Assembly: GCA_037384885.1 (NCBI GenBank)
Contig: JARRNO010000041.1
Location: 1-23,990 of the forward strand
DNA length: 23,990 bases
Source of the DNA: JARRNO01 sp037384885
Lineage (GTDB): Bacteria; Acidobacteriota; UBA4820; DSQY01
Direction of reading: 5' to 3'
Both the position numbers and the translations under genes were made by a program. The notes below the pieces were generated by a model. The model was given only the letters and a program-made list of their open reading frames with translations, ran no database searches and was not told the origin of the DNA. Shown one piece after another: positions 17,453 to 23,707 of this stretch; the first letter of the stretch is position 1, and each line of letters opens with the position of its first letter.

Positions 17453-18371
17453 GATCAGGAACCTCGAATCGATGCTCGAGGCGGCGAAGGCCGCCGGGCC
17501 GGTTCCCGTTGCCGTGGCCTGCGGCCATGATCTCGCGGCGCTTCAAGCGCTGCTGACGGCGGAAAAGCACGGTCTCGCCTCAAGCCTTCTCGTGGGCGAC
17601 GCCGGGCAGATCGGCCCCGCCATCCGGGCGCTTCCCGAACGGCTTCGAAGCGCGGAGATCGTGGACGCTGCTACTGAAGAGGAAGCGGACCGCCTCGCCG
17701 TGGAACTGGTGCGGAACGGCCAGGCCGGCGTTCTTCTGAAAGGCAAAACAAAAACCGCCACTCTGCTGCACGCCGCATTGGACAGGGAGACCGGCCTTCG
17801 CACCGGCAGCCTGCTCTCGGACGCCTTTCTCTTCGAATACCAGAGTCCCGAGGGGACCCGGCTGGTCTGTATCACCGACGGGGGCATCAACGTTTCTCCC
17901 GATCTCGACGCCAAGCGGCAGATCCTTCTGAACGCGGTGGAGGTCTACCACGCGCTGGGTGTGGAGAAGCCGCGCGTGGCGTGTGTTTCGGCGGTGGAAA
18001 CGGTCATCCCGGGGCACCGGGCCAGCGAAGACGCCGCCGCGCTGGCGAAGATGGCCGAAGCGGGTGACCTGGGCGACTGCCTGGTGGAGGGGCCGCTGAG
18101 CCTGGACCTGGCCGTTTCGCCGCACGCTGTGGCGCTGAAAGGCCACCGCGGCCCCGTGGCCGGGTACGCGGATATTCTACTCTGCCCGGACATCGTCTCG
18201 GCAAACCTGCTGGCGAAGTCGACGACGTACTTTGCGAAGGCGCCGCTGACGCACATCATCATGGGTTCCAAGGCGCCCATCCTGATTCCCAGCCGCTCGG
18301 ACACGCCGTCGGCCAAGCTCCACTCCATCGCCCTGGCCGTCCTCATGCTCAAAAAGGTCTGGAACAGCTGA
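17442..18371 (+). CDS. ptb: Phosphate butyryltransferase (phosphate acyltransferase family)
   Basis: The enzyme exchanges CoA for phosphate on an acyl-CoA, giving the acyl phosphate used by butyrate kinase. It has 309 residues, the length of Ptb rather than of Pta. Seen are AVACGHDLAALQAL near the N-terminus, GQAGVLLKGKTKTATLLHAA, CITDGGINVSPDLDAKRQIL, RPKVACVSAVE-like RVACVSAVETV, and the C-terminal LLCPDIVSANLLAKS. ATG 17442 is preceded by a gagagg site and overlaps the end of iorB; a longer frame from 17376 lies inside iorB and lacks homology. It is the last gene of buk-iorA-iorB-ptb. The 116-bp repeat starts 74 bases after the stop codon, and no clear hairpin with a T-run is seen in between. 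Confidence 0.92.
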   Translation: MGREIRNLESMLEAAKAAGPVPVAVACGHDLAALQALLTAEKHGLASSLLVGDAGQIGPAIRALPERLRSAEIVDAATEEEADRLAVELVRNGQAGVLLKGKTKTATLLHAALDRETGLRTGSLLSDAFLFEYQSPEGTRLVCITDGGINVSPDLDAKRQILLNAVEVYHALGVEKPRVACVSAVETVIPGHRASEDAAALAKMAEAGDLGDCLVEGPLSLDLAVSPHAVALKGHRGPVAGYADILLCPDIVSANLLAKSTTYFAKAPLTHIIMGSKAPILIPSRSDTPSAKLHSIALAVLMLKKVWNS

Positions 18372-18621
18372 GAGCATCCAGGAAGAGGGAAAAGGGTAGA
18401 GGGTAGACGTCCTATGTTGCGCTTCGCACGGTGAACCGTGAGTCGCGCGGCAAGCCGCGCCAAGGGAAAAGGAAGAAGGTAGAGGGTAGACGCCGGAGGA
18501 AGCGGGCTTCGCCCGGTCTTCCGTCATTTGAATTCCAGGAAGGCCTTCGTGAAACGGTCCGGCAAAGGACCGCTGCCCAATGTTTGCCCGCATCGGCACA
18601 CGTTCGCTTACGATTCACGTT
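18372..18621. repeat. Intergenic repeat cluster downstream of ptb
   Basis: There is no gene. The stretch is made of short repeated units: a purine-rich unit ending gggtagagggtagacg occurs at 18384-18409 and again, slightly changed, at 18465-18492. An 11-base sequence gtgaaccgtga near 18431 is inverted near 18620-18631. The 116-bp repeat copy 2 occupies 18445-18560. Confidence 0.75.
18445..18560 (+). repeat. 116-bp interspersed repeat, copy 2 (inverted to copy 1)
   Basis: This is the reverse complement of 9837-9952 with about 7 mismatches and no gap. Its first 16 bases form the hairpin gcgcggcaagccgcgc (18445-18460). It reads in the same direction relative to ptb as copy 1 does relative to the UbiA gene. 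Confidence 0.9.
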
Positions 18622-18996
18622 TCACGGTTCACTGGCCGCTGTGCGGCCCTGCCGCGCGGAGGATTCTACGACCAGCCGGACGCGGGCGCCGCAACATCGA
18701 CTCCAGGCCTGGATGAATGCGAGGGTTGGATTGGACTGCCATCGCTCGGCCTGAGCGACAGCCTGCTGGCTCGTCCCAAACCTTTCGGCGAGAGCGGCCT
18801 GTGTCAGCCCGGCGGCTTCGCGCGCCCGGCGAAGCAGAAATCCGGGGACTTCCCTTTCCCATTCCGGAAGTTTGCCCCAGCGTCTCAAGGCAATCCACTC
18901 ACGGTAGGACCGTGGCTTGCCCCGGCGAAGTTTCGCCAAATCCAGGCCTGTGGGGGAAACTGGACAGGTTTGATTTAAAGGACGCGATTTGCCCAT
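18622..18996 (-). CDS. XRE-family helix-turn-helix regulator (probable antitoxin)
   Basis: This is a 124-residue protein with a lambda-repressor-type DNA-binding domain at about residues 52-108: FLLRRAREAAGLTQAALAER gives helices 1-2, and FGTSQQAVAQAER the recognition region. A basic N-terminal extension of about 45 residues precedes it. The ATG lies inside the 3' end of the upstream nucleotidyltransferase gene (22-base overlap), with ggagg 10 bases before it, so both are made from one message. Gene order and overlap are those of a toxin-antitoxin or abortive-infection pair, with this protein as likely DNA-binding autoregulator. The final codons (ASEP and stop) are provided by the short intergenic repeat ttcacggttcac, so the C-terminus may have been altered by repeat insertion. 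Confidence 0.78.
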   Translation of the reverse strand: MGKSRPLNQTCPVSPTGLDLAKLRRGKPRSYREWIALRRWGKLPEWEREVPGFLLRRAREAAGLTQAALAERFGTSQQAVAQAERWQSNPTLAFIQAWSRCCGARVRLVVESSARQGRTAASEP

Positions 18997-19571
18997 GCTT
19001 CAAGGTCCTCCACTGGGGGTTCGCCTTCGGGGTAGAGCGCGGCAAACTCTTCAAGTTCGTTCAGTGCACGCAAGACATCTTCCTCTTCGGCGCGTGAGCG
19101 AAGCCTCGTCCAGTCCAGGGCCGCTTTCTTTCTGTTGAACAGGACAAAGGCATTGGCGCCGTCCACCGGGGATTTCCAAAAGACCCACGCGCAGAGCCGG
19201 TCGACCAGGAGGTCTTCCACGCTGATGAGAAGAACCGAATGCTTCCCGAACCGTTCCATGCGGGCCGATTCGCCGCTTTCGAGCCGCGCCCCGGGAAACT
19301 CGAGATAGACTTGCCCGCGTTCGTGAATGTAATCGCGCCCGTCTTTTCGAAAGCCCGAATCCGCAAGGGCATGGGCAACCCGGGCCGGAACGTGACCCAC
19401 GAAATCGAGATCGCCTGTTGTATAGGCGCCTCCAGTATAAAGCTCGACGGCTCCGCCTCCCACCAGCACGGGTGATTCGTCCTCGGCAGCGTACAGAGAC
19501 TGAACCCAGGCGGCTAGAGCCGATGTCTTTTCGGGGCCGTCGGCCATCGAAATGATTTTTTCGAGCTTCAT
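18975..19571 (-). CDS. Nucleotidyltransferase-fold protein (AbiEii/DUF6036-like), probable toxin partner
   Basis: This is a 198-residue cytosolic protein. The diagnostic segment is VLVGGGAVELYTGGAYTTGD followed by LDFVG: a glycine-rich turn, a helix, then T.DLD, the minimal nucleotidyltransferase fold signature also used by AbiEii and related toxins. Later ISVEDLLVDRLCAW fits the conserved helix around a lysine/arginine in this group, here with D.L.DRL. The assignment to a named subfamily is from memory of similar proteins, not from a search. A strong ggaggg ribosome site and an AT-rich upstream stretch with an inverted repeat precede it. It overlaps the XRE gene, which follows. The function could be toxin, abortive infection protein or a simple tRNA/nucleotide transferase; toxin is the favoured inference from pairing. 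Confidence 0.7.
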   Translation of the reverse strand: MKLEKIISMADGPEKTSALAAWVQSLYAAEDESPVLVGGGAVELYTGGAYTTGDLDFVGHVPARVAHALADSGFRKDGRDYIHERGQVYLEFPGARLESGESARMERFGKHSVLLISVEDLLVDRLCAWVFWKSPVDGANAFVLFNRKKAALDWTRLRSRAEEEDVLRALNELEEFAALYPEGEPPVEDLEAWANRVL

Positions 19572-19591
19572 ACTCCCTCCAAAAACAATAT

Positions 19592-19603
19592 ATAACTTGT
19601 TAT
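19592..19603 (-). promoter_or_regulatory. Inverted repeat, candidate operator of the NTase-XRE pair
   Basis: The bases ataacttgttat form two 5-base arms around a 2-base centre, about 20 bases upstream of the nucleotidyltransferase start codon. The surrounding TATATA-containing segment is the most AT-rich in the region and offers a plausible -10 (TTATAT or TATATT on the minus strand). An operator for the XRE regulator is a natural reading, but it rests on position and symmetry only. Confidence 0.4.
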
Positions 19604-19701
19604 GGCCCTGCGCAAGCGGAGCACATATGTGTCAAGTAGGGAGTGGAGAGCAAGCGCGGCCCATTTACAGTGAGACAGTGTGGCAATGAGCAATTCTTTT
19701 T

Positions 19702-19733
19702 CTCACCGCCTCACCGCCTCACCGCCTCACCGC
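19702..19733. repeat. Short tandem repeat, 8-bp unit (ctcaccgc) x 4
   Basis: Four exact head-to-tail copies of ctcaccgc are followed by a degenerate ctcattgt. It lies in the non-coding gap between the divergent nucleotidyltransferase gene and the uncharacterised gene at 19806. A unit of 8 is not a multiple of 3, which argues against this stretch being translated. Confidence 0.9.
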
Positions 19734-19805
19734 CTCATTGTGCAGTTGTCGGCCGTCGCCCGGCGCCTATTGCCATCCGGAAGTTCCTCAAGCTACGATA
19801 CCGTC

Positions 19806-20246
19806 ATGGACCAGGATGCGGAAAAGCGATTCTTTTCGGAAGCGAACGCGCAGAACTCCACCCGGGAGACCAATGCGGCGGCGCGGCTTCTTCAATGGGC
19901 CCGCGACAGGAAACTCGGGATCTGGTGGGGCGGAGAAGACGGGGAAGACTGCTTCGCGCCGTACCTGGACCGGGGAGGGGAGCGGTATTTTCTGTTCACG
20001 GCCTGGGCAGGCGGCCGGGTGGAGGTGGACTTTCAATACATGAAGGGCCGCCCGGTTTTCGATTCGGACGGCGCGAGGCGTGAACTCATGGACCGCTTCA
20101 ACGAAATTATCGGAATCGAATTCCCGCTGGACAGCCTGAACCGACGGCCGTCGGTGCCCCTGATCATCCTTTCTTCCAAGACCGTCATGGAGCAGTTCCT
20201 GGCCGTATGGGAATGGTACCTCGCCCGCCTCGCCGAACTCGCCTGA
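19806..20246 (+). CDS. Uncharacterised conserved protein
   Basis: I do not recognise a named family. The protein has 146 residues, acidic to neutral, with no signal peptide or membrane segment. The pattern WWGGEDGEDCFAPYLDRGGE, FLFTAWAGGRVEVDFQYMKG and the closing LNRRPSVPLIILSSKTVMEQ followed by a Trp-rich end looks like a conserved globular domain that I associate with the C-terminal part of longer bacterial proteins of unknown function. If so, an N-terminal part is missing here. I chose ATG 19806 because the upstream in-frame sequence to 19680 runs through the 8-bp tandem repeat and reads as low-complexity. No clear ribosome site precedes 19806. It is followed by a repeat-rich non-coding stretch. 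Confidence 0.6.
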   Translation: MDQDAEKRFFSEANAQNSTRETNAAARLLQWARDRKLGIWWGGEDGEDCFAPYLDRGGERYFLFTAWAGGRVEVDFQYMKGRPVFDSDGARRELMDRFNEIIGIEFPLDSLNRRPSVPLIILSSKTVMEQFLAVWEWYLARLAELA

Positions 20247-20320
20247 GCCTGTTTCCGGCCCTGCTGAAACGCGGAGCGTGCAGGTCGATCCCTTGCGTGC
20301 TGGGCCAGGAGCGTTGCGTA

Positions 20321-20402
20321 GGCGCCGGCCGTTAGGGACGGGAACGCGGGCGCTGCGCGCCCAGCCGTCTCGGTCAATGTCCCTGCTGAAAAGTAAGCTT
20401 TC
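20321..20402 (+). repeat. 82-bp direct repeat, copy 1
   Basis: It matches 20822-20903 at an exact offset of 501 bases with 6 mismatches and no gap. It contains the perfect hairpin gggcgctgcgcgccc. Read in one frame on the minus strand, each copy gives a similar short peptide (AGRAAPA.PSLTAGA), which shows conserved repeat sequence rather than a gene. Confidence 0.9.
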
Positions 20403-20821
20403 CATCAGGTGCAGTTGACCGTCGCGCCGCACTGGCGTGCGGTGCGTTCCCGTTTGGCCGGACGCACTACCCGCTCTGCAACCGCGAGCGAACAAGCCCT
20501 CTGTTCTAAAAGATGTGCGTTGCCAGTCCGTGCTCATCTTCTTTGTCAGGCATCGCGGCGCGGCACGCTCGAAGTACACCAGTACGACTCGGTGCCTCGC
20601 CGCTCGCCTTTCGCGAATCTAAGCCCGTCCGGGCAACAGCCGGATTTCGCACAAAGCAGCGAAATCCTATCAGGCGGGCATCCCTCCGCTGGAATTCCGG
20701 GGCGCGCCGCCTGACGGCGGCCTGGCGCCTTGCGCCTTGGCCACTTCGTGGCCGGCCCCCGGAGAAAACTCGACAGAAACAAGGAGGCGAAGCAGTTAAG
20801 AATCGCCGCCTCTGTCGCGCT

Positions 20822-20903
20822 GGCGCCGGCCGTTAGGGACGGGACCGCGGGCGCTGCGCGCCCAGCCGCATGGGTCAATGCCCCTGCTGAAAAGCAAGCT
20901 TTC
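20822..20903 (+). repeat. 82-bp direct repeat, copy 2
   Basis: This is the second copy of the 20321-20402 sequence, about 93 % identical, with the same central hairpin. It ends about 130 bases before the run of N, so a further copy or a collapsed repeat may be the cause of the assembly gap. Confidence 0.9.
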
Positions 20904-21030
20904 ATGCGTCTCGGAACTCGGCGCGACGGCGGAAGGCAGACGGCAGACGGCTGTTCACAAATGCTCGGGCCCACCTTTCAAGGATGGCGCGTCGCGCCGT
21001 GTAGCGGCCTTTGCTTGCCAAAGGCCGACT

Positions 21031-21046
21031 NNNNNNNNNNNNNNNN
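21031..21046. other. Assembly gap (16 N)
   Basis: Sixteen undetermined bases show that two contigs were joined here. The true distance and the content are unknown, so the linkage of the genes on either side rests on scaffolding. Confidence 0.99.
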
Positions 21047-21381
21047 TTGACTTCTTAGGCGGCCGGCATTCGTCCTCCGTCGGGCCATCTGGCCCCGATG
21101 GGAGCTGCCTCCAGCCGCGATATCCCGCGGTCTGCTTTTCCAATTCATGCCCGCAGAGGTATTTCCGCGTCAACGGTTCACGGTCGATATTCACTGTGCG
21201 CAAAGCGTGCCTTGCTTCCTCGCTCTTCACTTCTTGACTCGAGAGGCTGCTAAGCAGCCGGCTTGCTGGCTGCTCCGCGGCCCGCTGCTTGCCCGCCGCC
21301 CGGTCTCCTGCTAGGATGATCCTTGGGATGGGAGCCACACTCGAATTCACCTTTCAAGCCATTTGTTAGGAAAGTCAATCC

Positions 21382-21960
21382 ATGACTGAGCGCGCACTGT
21401 TGTTGATCGACGGGGGCTACCTGGACTTTCTCCAGCGCTCCCTCGGGTCGCCACGACTCGATTACGGCCGGATGGCGGAAACCATCGCCGAACGGCTCGG
21501 ATACAGACTGCTTCGCTGCGTCTATTTCAATTGCCTGCCCTACCAATCCGCCAACCCCGCTCCGGAAGAGCAGGAAGCCTACAAGAAAAAAGCGGGCTTT
21601 TACGACCGCCTGCAGCGGCTGGACCGCTTTGAAGTCAAATTGGGGCACCTCGCCTTCCGCGGCACCGACGAGATCACGGGCAAACCGGTTCTGGAGCAGA
21701 AGCAGGTGGATGTGCTGCTGGCCACGGATATGGTCTACACCGCCGCCCGTCGCAGCGTAGACGCCATCATTCTTCTCTCCGGGGACGGCGATTTCGTTCC
21801 CGCTGTCGAACTGGTCAAGCGTGAAGGCCTGACCTTCGCCCTGGTCCATGGTTCGAGAAGCGGGTCGCAGCTGACCGTCCACGAACAGCTCTGGCTGGCC
21901 GCTGACGTCCGGCTGGAACTCGATATGGAATTCCTTTCGCCGATTCTAAGAGACACCTGA
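21382..21960 (+). CDS. NYN-domain (LabA/DUF88-like) putative ribonuclease
   Basis: This is a 192-residue cytosolic protein of the NYN group of PIN-like nucleases. The acidic active-site residues are in the expected places: LLLIDGGYL (Asp10), LEQKQVDVLLATDMV, and LLSGDGDFVPAVELVKREG. Metal-dependent RNA cleavage is the usual proposal for this family; the specific target is unknown. The ATG at 21382 has a weakly placed agga about 10 bases before it. It stands alone after the repeat-rich stretch and is followed in the same direction, after 56 bases, by the binding-protein gene. All apparent catalytic acids are intact. Confidence 0.85.
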   Translation: MTERALLLIDGGYLDFLQRSLGSPRLDYGRMAETIAERLGYRLLRCVYFNCLPYQSANPAPEEQEAYKKKAGFYDRLQRLDRFEVKLGHLAFRGTDEITGKPVLEQKQVDVLLATDMVYTAARRSVDAIILLSGDGDFVPAVELVKREGLTFALVHGSRSGSQLTVHEQLWLAADVRLELDMEFLSPILRDT

Positions 21961-22016
21961 TCGAAATGCACACGGCGGCGGGAATCGCTTGACCTTCGCT
22001 TCGGCTGGGCCGTAGA

Positions 22017-23228
22017 ATGGATGTCCCGATGAAGATGCGCCGCAAACGCCTCGCAAGACGGGGCTTCTGGTTGATTCTCCTGCTCCTGCCGGTCTTGGTG
22101 CTCTACCTGGCCTGCAGCGCCCGGCCCGTGAAGGTGGGCGCCGTGCTCCCCCTGACGGGTCCCATGTCGTCATTCGGTCTTTCCATGCAGAACGCCATGA
22201 AGGTGGCCCAGAGACAGGTCAACGACGGCGGCGGCATTTCGGGCCGGCCGCTTGAGATCCTCTACAAGGATTCGGGGGGCCTTCCCGGCAGGGCCTCGGA
22301 TTCCGCCCGGCAGCTCGTCGAAAAGGAAGGCATCTTCGTTCTCATCGGGGCCGATACGAGCGCCGACGTCCTGGCCATGGTCCCGCTTACGCGGGACGGC
22401 CGCTGCCTTCTCCTTTCGCCGTCGGCTTCAACGCCCAAGCTGACGGGCGCCGGGGACTATGTGTTCAGGAACTGGCCGTCCGACACCCTCGAAGCCAAGG
22501 TCATGGCCGACTTTGCCGCCTACACCCTTCACGCCACGAGGCTTCTCGCCGTGTCCCAGAAAGGCGAATACGGCGACGGGCTATTCATGGCCTTTGCCGG
22601 ACGCTTTTCCGGGGACCGGCGCCGGGTTTCCAAGATGTCCTTCGAGCCGGGCGCCGAGCCTTCGGCTATCCTGGCCCGGCGCATCAAGATGCAGATGAAC
22701 AAGGCGCAGGTGCTCTACCTGATCGGCTATCCCCATAGCATCGTCCCGCTGGTGCGCGCGCTTCGCGAAGCCGGTGTCGACCAGCCCATCCTCTCCGTCA
22801 GCTCCCTGGCGGGGAGCCCGGAAGTGGAAACGTTGGGCGCGGAAGGCCGGGGGCTTCTTTTCCCGCGTCCCGAATGGAACCCGGACAGCAGCAGCAGCGG
22901 CGTGAGCCGCTTCGTGTCCGATTACAAGAAGCGGTTCAAGAAGACGCCGGACGTCTACGCGGCCCACGCCTACGACGCGGTTCGCATTCTCGCCAGGGTC
23001 ATGTCGGCCGGCCGCATGCGGCCCGCCCGCATCCGTGAGGGCCTGCTCGATCTCGGCGACTACGCCGGAGTTTCGGGCAAAACAACCTTCGACAAGCAGG
23101 GAGACGTGAGCCAGCCCTTCCAGGTCTGTGTGGTCTGGAACGGCAGGGTGGCGCCGCTCTCATCCGTCCGCCAGAACGTTCTGCCCCAGCTGCAGCACCT
23201 GGTGGACGCCCTGCGCTTCGGGAGTTGA
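22017..23228 (+). CDS. Leu/Ile/Val-type (Peripla_BP_6) substrate-binding lipoprotein
   Basis: This is a 403-residue exported protein. It has a basic N-terminus (KMRRKRLARR), a hydrophobic segment and a lipobox YLAC, so it is probably anchored as a lipoprotein. The mature part opens with VKVGAVLPLTGPMSSFGLSM and MKVAQRQVNDGGGISGRPLE, typical of branched-chain amino-acid binding proteins, and continues with DVLAMVPLTRDGRCLLLSPS and a second lobe to FDKQGDVSQPFQVCVVWNGR. No permease or ATPase gene of a Liv-type transporter is in the window. It could therefore serve a distant transporter, or act as a sensory or penicillin-binding-protein-activator-like protein (without the TPR part). ATG 22029 is an alternative start. 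Its stop lies close to or overlaps the next gene. Confidence 0.85.
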   Translation: MDVPMKMRRKRLARRGFWLILLLLPVLVLYLACSARPVKVGAVLPLTGPMSSFGLSMQNAMKVAQRQVNDGGGISGRPLEILYKDSGGLPGRASDSARQLVEKEGIFVLIGADTSADVLAMVPLTRDGRCLLLSPSASTPKLTGAGDYVFRNWPSDTLEAKVMADFAAYTLHATRLLAVSQKGEYGDGLFMAFAGRFSGDRRRVSKMSFEPGAEPSAILARRIKMQMNKAQVLYLIGYPHSIVPLVRALREAGVDQPILSVSSLAGSPEVETLGAEGRGLLFPRPEWNPDSSSSGVSRFVSDYKKRFKKTPDVYAAHAYDAVRILARVMSAGRMRPARIREGLLDLGDYAGVSGKTTFDKQGDVSQPFQVCVVWNGRVAPLSSVRQNVLPQLQHLVDALRFGS

Positions 23229-23242
23229 CCTTGGAAAGGATC

Positions 23243-23707
23243 ATGGATCGGACCGGCATCGCCCGGAGCTGCAAAACATGGCGGGAACAGGGACGCCGCA
23301 TCGTCTTCACGAACGGCTGCTTTGACCTTTTGCACGCGGGCCACGTCCGATATCTCTTCGCCGCACGAAAGATGGGCGACATCCTGGTTGTGGGCCTCAA
23401 CACGGACGATTCCGTCCGCCGTCTCAAGGGCCCGGACCGGCCCGTCACGACGCAGGAGGACCGCGCCGAGATCCTGGCGGCCCTGTCCTGCGTAGACGCA
23501 GTGACGCTGTTCGACGAAGACACGCCGCTGCGTCTGATCGAAACCATCACCCCCCACGTGCTCGTCAAGGGCGCCGACTGGGCGCCGGATGAGGTCGTGG
23601 GACGCCGGCACGTGGAAGCGCACGGGGGAAAAGTCATCACCGTCCCCCTGTCCAAAGGCCGCTCCACCACCGGCCTTCTCGACAAGATCAAGGATACGCA
23701 GCAGTGA
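23243..23707 (+). CDS. rfaE2: D-glycero-beta-D-manno-heptose 1-phosphate adenylyltransferase (HldE C-terminal/RfaE2 type)
   Basis: The enzyme transfers AMP from ATP to heptose 1-phosphate, giving ADP-heptose for the LPS inner core. It is a stand-alone nucleotidyltransferase domain of about 155 residues with IVFTNGCFDLLHAGHVRYL, containing the HxGH motif, followed by GLNTDDSVRRLKGPDRPV, DRAEILAALSCVD and the closing KGRSTTGLLDKI. The kinase half found in fused E. coli HldE is absent, as in many non-enteric bacteria. ATG 23243 is near a ggaaagga site but spaced only 2 bases from it; TTG 23225, overlapping the stop of the binding protein, is an alternative. It indicates a Gram-negative cell with heptose-containing LPS. 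Confidence 0.9.
   Translation: MDRTGIARSCKTWREQGRRIVFTNGCFDLLHAGHVRYLFAARKMGDILVVGLNTDDSVRRLKGPDRPVTTQEDRAEILAALSCVDAVTLFDEDTPLRLIETITPHVLVKGADWAPDEVVGRRHVEAHGGKVITVPLSKGRSTTGLLDKIKDTQQ

Larger units (their letters stand above)
20247..21381. other. 1.1-kb gene-free, repeat-rich stretch with assembly gap
   Basis: No convincing gene is seen. Open frames in this stretch are short, overlap each other on both strands and show no family signature. It holds the two copies of an 82-bp direct repeat (20321-20402, 20822-20903), several perfect hairpins such as ggatttcgc/gcgaaatcc (20642-20667) and agcagcc/ggctgct (21253-21274), and the N run at 21031-21046. No transposase, integrase or tRNA is visible. 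Confidence 0.7.

Noticed and set aside
18445..18560. Intrinsic terminator for ptb formed by the hairpins in the repeat
   Set aside because: The stems are good but are followed by purine-rich sequence rather than a T-run.
9837..18560. Composite transposon bounded by the 116-bp inverted repeats
   Set aside because: No transposase gene, the copies are at gene 3' ends, and the content is core metabolism and murA; a REP-like element is a simpler reading.
19788..20579. 263-residue open frame on the minus strand across the uncharacterised gene and repeat copy 1
   Set aside because: It combines the antisense of the 19806-20246 gene with repeat sequence; no recognisable domain.
20321..20903. Integron attC sites or gene cassettes suggested by gttaggg in both repeat copies
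   Set aside because: The box does not fit GTTRRRY exactly, no matching inverse core box is found at the expected distance and no integrase gene is present.
20546..20974. 142-residue minus-strand frame in the repeat island
   Set aside because: Its N-terminal part repeats the peptide made by the other repeat copy, so it reflects repeat DNA, not a gene.
20247..21381. CRISPR array
   Set aside because: Only two long, imperfect repeats 501 bases apart; no regular spacer pattern and no cas genes.
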